Source of the DNA: Zetaproteobacteria bacterium
GTDB lineage: Bacteria > Pseudomonadota > Zetaproteobacteria > Mariprofundales > Mariprofundaceae
NCBI GenBank assembly: GCA_021545665.1
Contig: JAJRTX010000013.1
Coordinates: forward strand, 1 to 5,904
Length of the DNA: 5,904 nt
Direction of reading: 5' to 3'
Positions 5,302-5,904 of the stretch are shown here, one piece after another. Both the position numbers and the translations under genes were made by a program. Below the pieces are notes generated by a model. The model saw nothing but the letters and a program-made list of their open reading frames with translations. It made no database searches and was not told where the DNA came from. Position 1 is the first letter of the stretch, and every line of letters starts with the position of its first letter.

Positions 5302-5904
5302 AGCTTTCCATAGTTACAACTCTATACCAGTCTGCGCAATATATAACCGAGTTTCATCGGCGTATCAGCGCAGCGGCTCAACAACTCGCTGGGGATGACT
5401 ATGAAATCATCTTTGTCAATGATGGCTCCCCCGATAACAGTCTCGATCTTTCTATACAACTTACCAAGTCTGACAACCGGGTCGTCGTCGTCGATCTTTC
5501 ACGTAATTTCGGTCACCACAAGGCCATGATGACTGGCCTTGCACATGCCAATGGGGATCATATCTTCCTGATCGATAGCGATCTGGAAGAAGAACCGGAA
5601 TGGTTATTGAGTTTTTCAGAACAAATGCAGAGAGAGGAATGCGATGTTGTATACGGTGTACAAAAAAAGCGCAAAGGCGGGTGGTTTGAAAGGTGGAGCG
5701 GTAATTTATACTACTGGATATTCAATCTTCTGGTAAGCATAGATCACCCCAGAAACATCACCACAGCAAGGCTAATGACCAGACGTTACGTAGATGCTCT
5801 CCTGCTTAACAAAGAGCGTGAAATCGTCATTTCCGGATTGTGGGTTATTACCGGTTTTGACCAGAAGCCCCAGACAATTACAAAAATATCGGCGAGCCCG
5901 ACAA
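5298..5904 (+). CDS. Family 2 glycosyltransferase (GtrB/DPM1-like), C-terminus beyond the window
   Basis: The frame starts at ATG 5298-5300, overlapping the WbqC-family stop as ATGA, and is open to the window end (202 codons). The GT-A fold signatures are in order: the N-terminal strand [12 protein letters not shown] (1-12), the nucleotide-binding [13 protein letters not shown] (36-48, with D42), [15 protein letters not shown] (67-81), and the DXD motif [11 protein letters not shown] (D93 and D95) that holds the metal-sugar-nucleotide. LSRNFG and DxDLxxxPE are typical of the subgroup that includes dolichyl/undecaprenyl-phosphate sugar transferases such as GtrB. Whether C-terminal membrane helices follow, as in GtrB, cannot be seen. 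The activity is transfer of a sugar from a nucleotide donor, probably to a lipid carrier or growing glycan. The acceptor is unknown. No separate SD is evident, so coupling to the upstream gene is likely. Confidence 0.9.
   Translation, partial: MKLSIVTTLYQSAQYITEFHRRISAAAQQLAGDDYEIIFVNDGSPDNSLDLSIQLTKSDNRVVVVDLSRNFGHHKAMMTGLAHANGDHIFLIDSDLEEEPEWLLSFSEQMQREECDVVYGVQKKRKGGWFERWSGNLYYWIFNLLVSIDHPRNITTARLMTRRYVDALLLNKEREIVISGLWVITGFDQKPQTITKISASPT

Noticed and set aside
5481..5492. (GTC)4 trinucleotide repeat in the glycosyltransferase gene
   Set aside because: It encodes four valines in a hydrophobic core strand. Unit changes would stay in frame, so no switching role is suggested.

Overview
The window looks like part of a Gram-negative proteobacterial chromosome, most likely gamma- or betaproteobacterial. 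The evidence is an Mla-type (MlaF-like) ABC ATPase, a partner-switching pair of the type common beside such transporters, and O-antigen-style glycosyl genes. I cannot name the genus from the sequence. There are two functional regions plus one membrane gene between them.

Region 1 (1-2482, minus strand) is a compact co-directional operon. In transcription order it encodes a 124-aa single-pass membrane protein of unknown function, an RsbW-like HATPase (serine kinase/anti-sigma type), a SpoIIAA/RsbV-like STAS protein with an intact DSSG phospho-acceptor loop, an MlaF-like ABC ATPase, and the N-terminus of a membrane-anchored sensor protein that leaves the window at base 1. Gaps are 24, -23 (overlap), 39 and 50 nt. 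A candidate sigma70 promoter lies at 2520-2547. The arrangement suggests a phospho-switch wired into a lipid-type ABC transporter: the STAS protein could bind the ATPase as MlaB binds MlaF, the HATPase could phosphorylate it, and the cut-off sensor protein could be the opposing phosphatase. The pairing is seen in the sequence. The wiring is inference. No MlaE-type permease or MlaD-type MCE protein is inside the window.

Region 2 (2483-4605) holds an AT-richer 515-aa polytopic GT-C-like glycosyltransferase on the minus strand, flanked by two non-coding gaps. The upstream gap (4254-4605) has overlapping candidate promoter boxes facing both ways and an 18-codon remnant-like ORF.

Region 3 (4606-5904, plus strand) is the start of a surface-polysaccharide operon. 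It contains a WbqC-family gene followed, with an ATGA start/stop overlap, by a family 2 glycosyltransferase that is cut by the window end. The GT-C enzyme and this pair probably belong to one cell-envelope glycan locus lying next to the lipid-transport operon.
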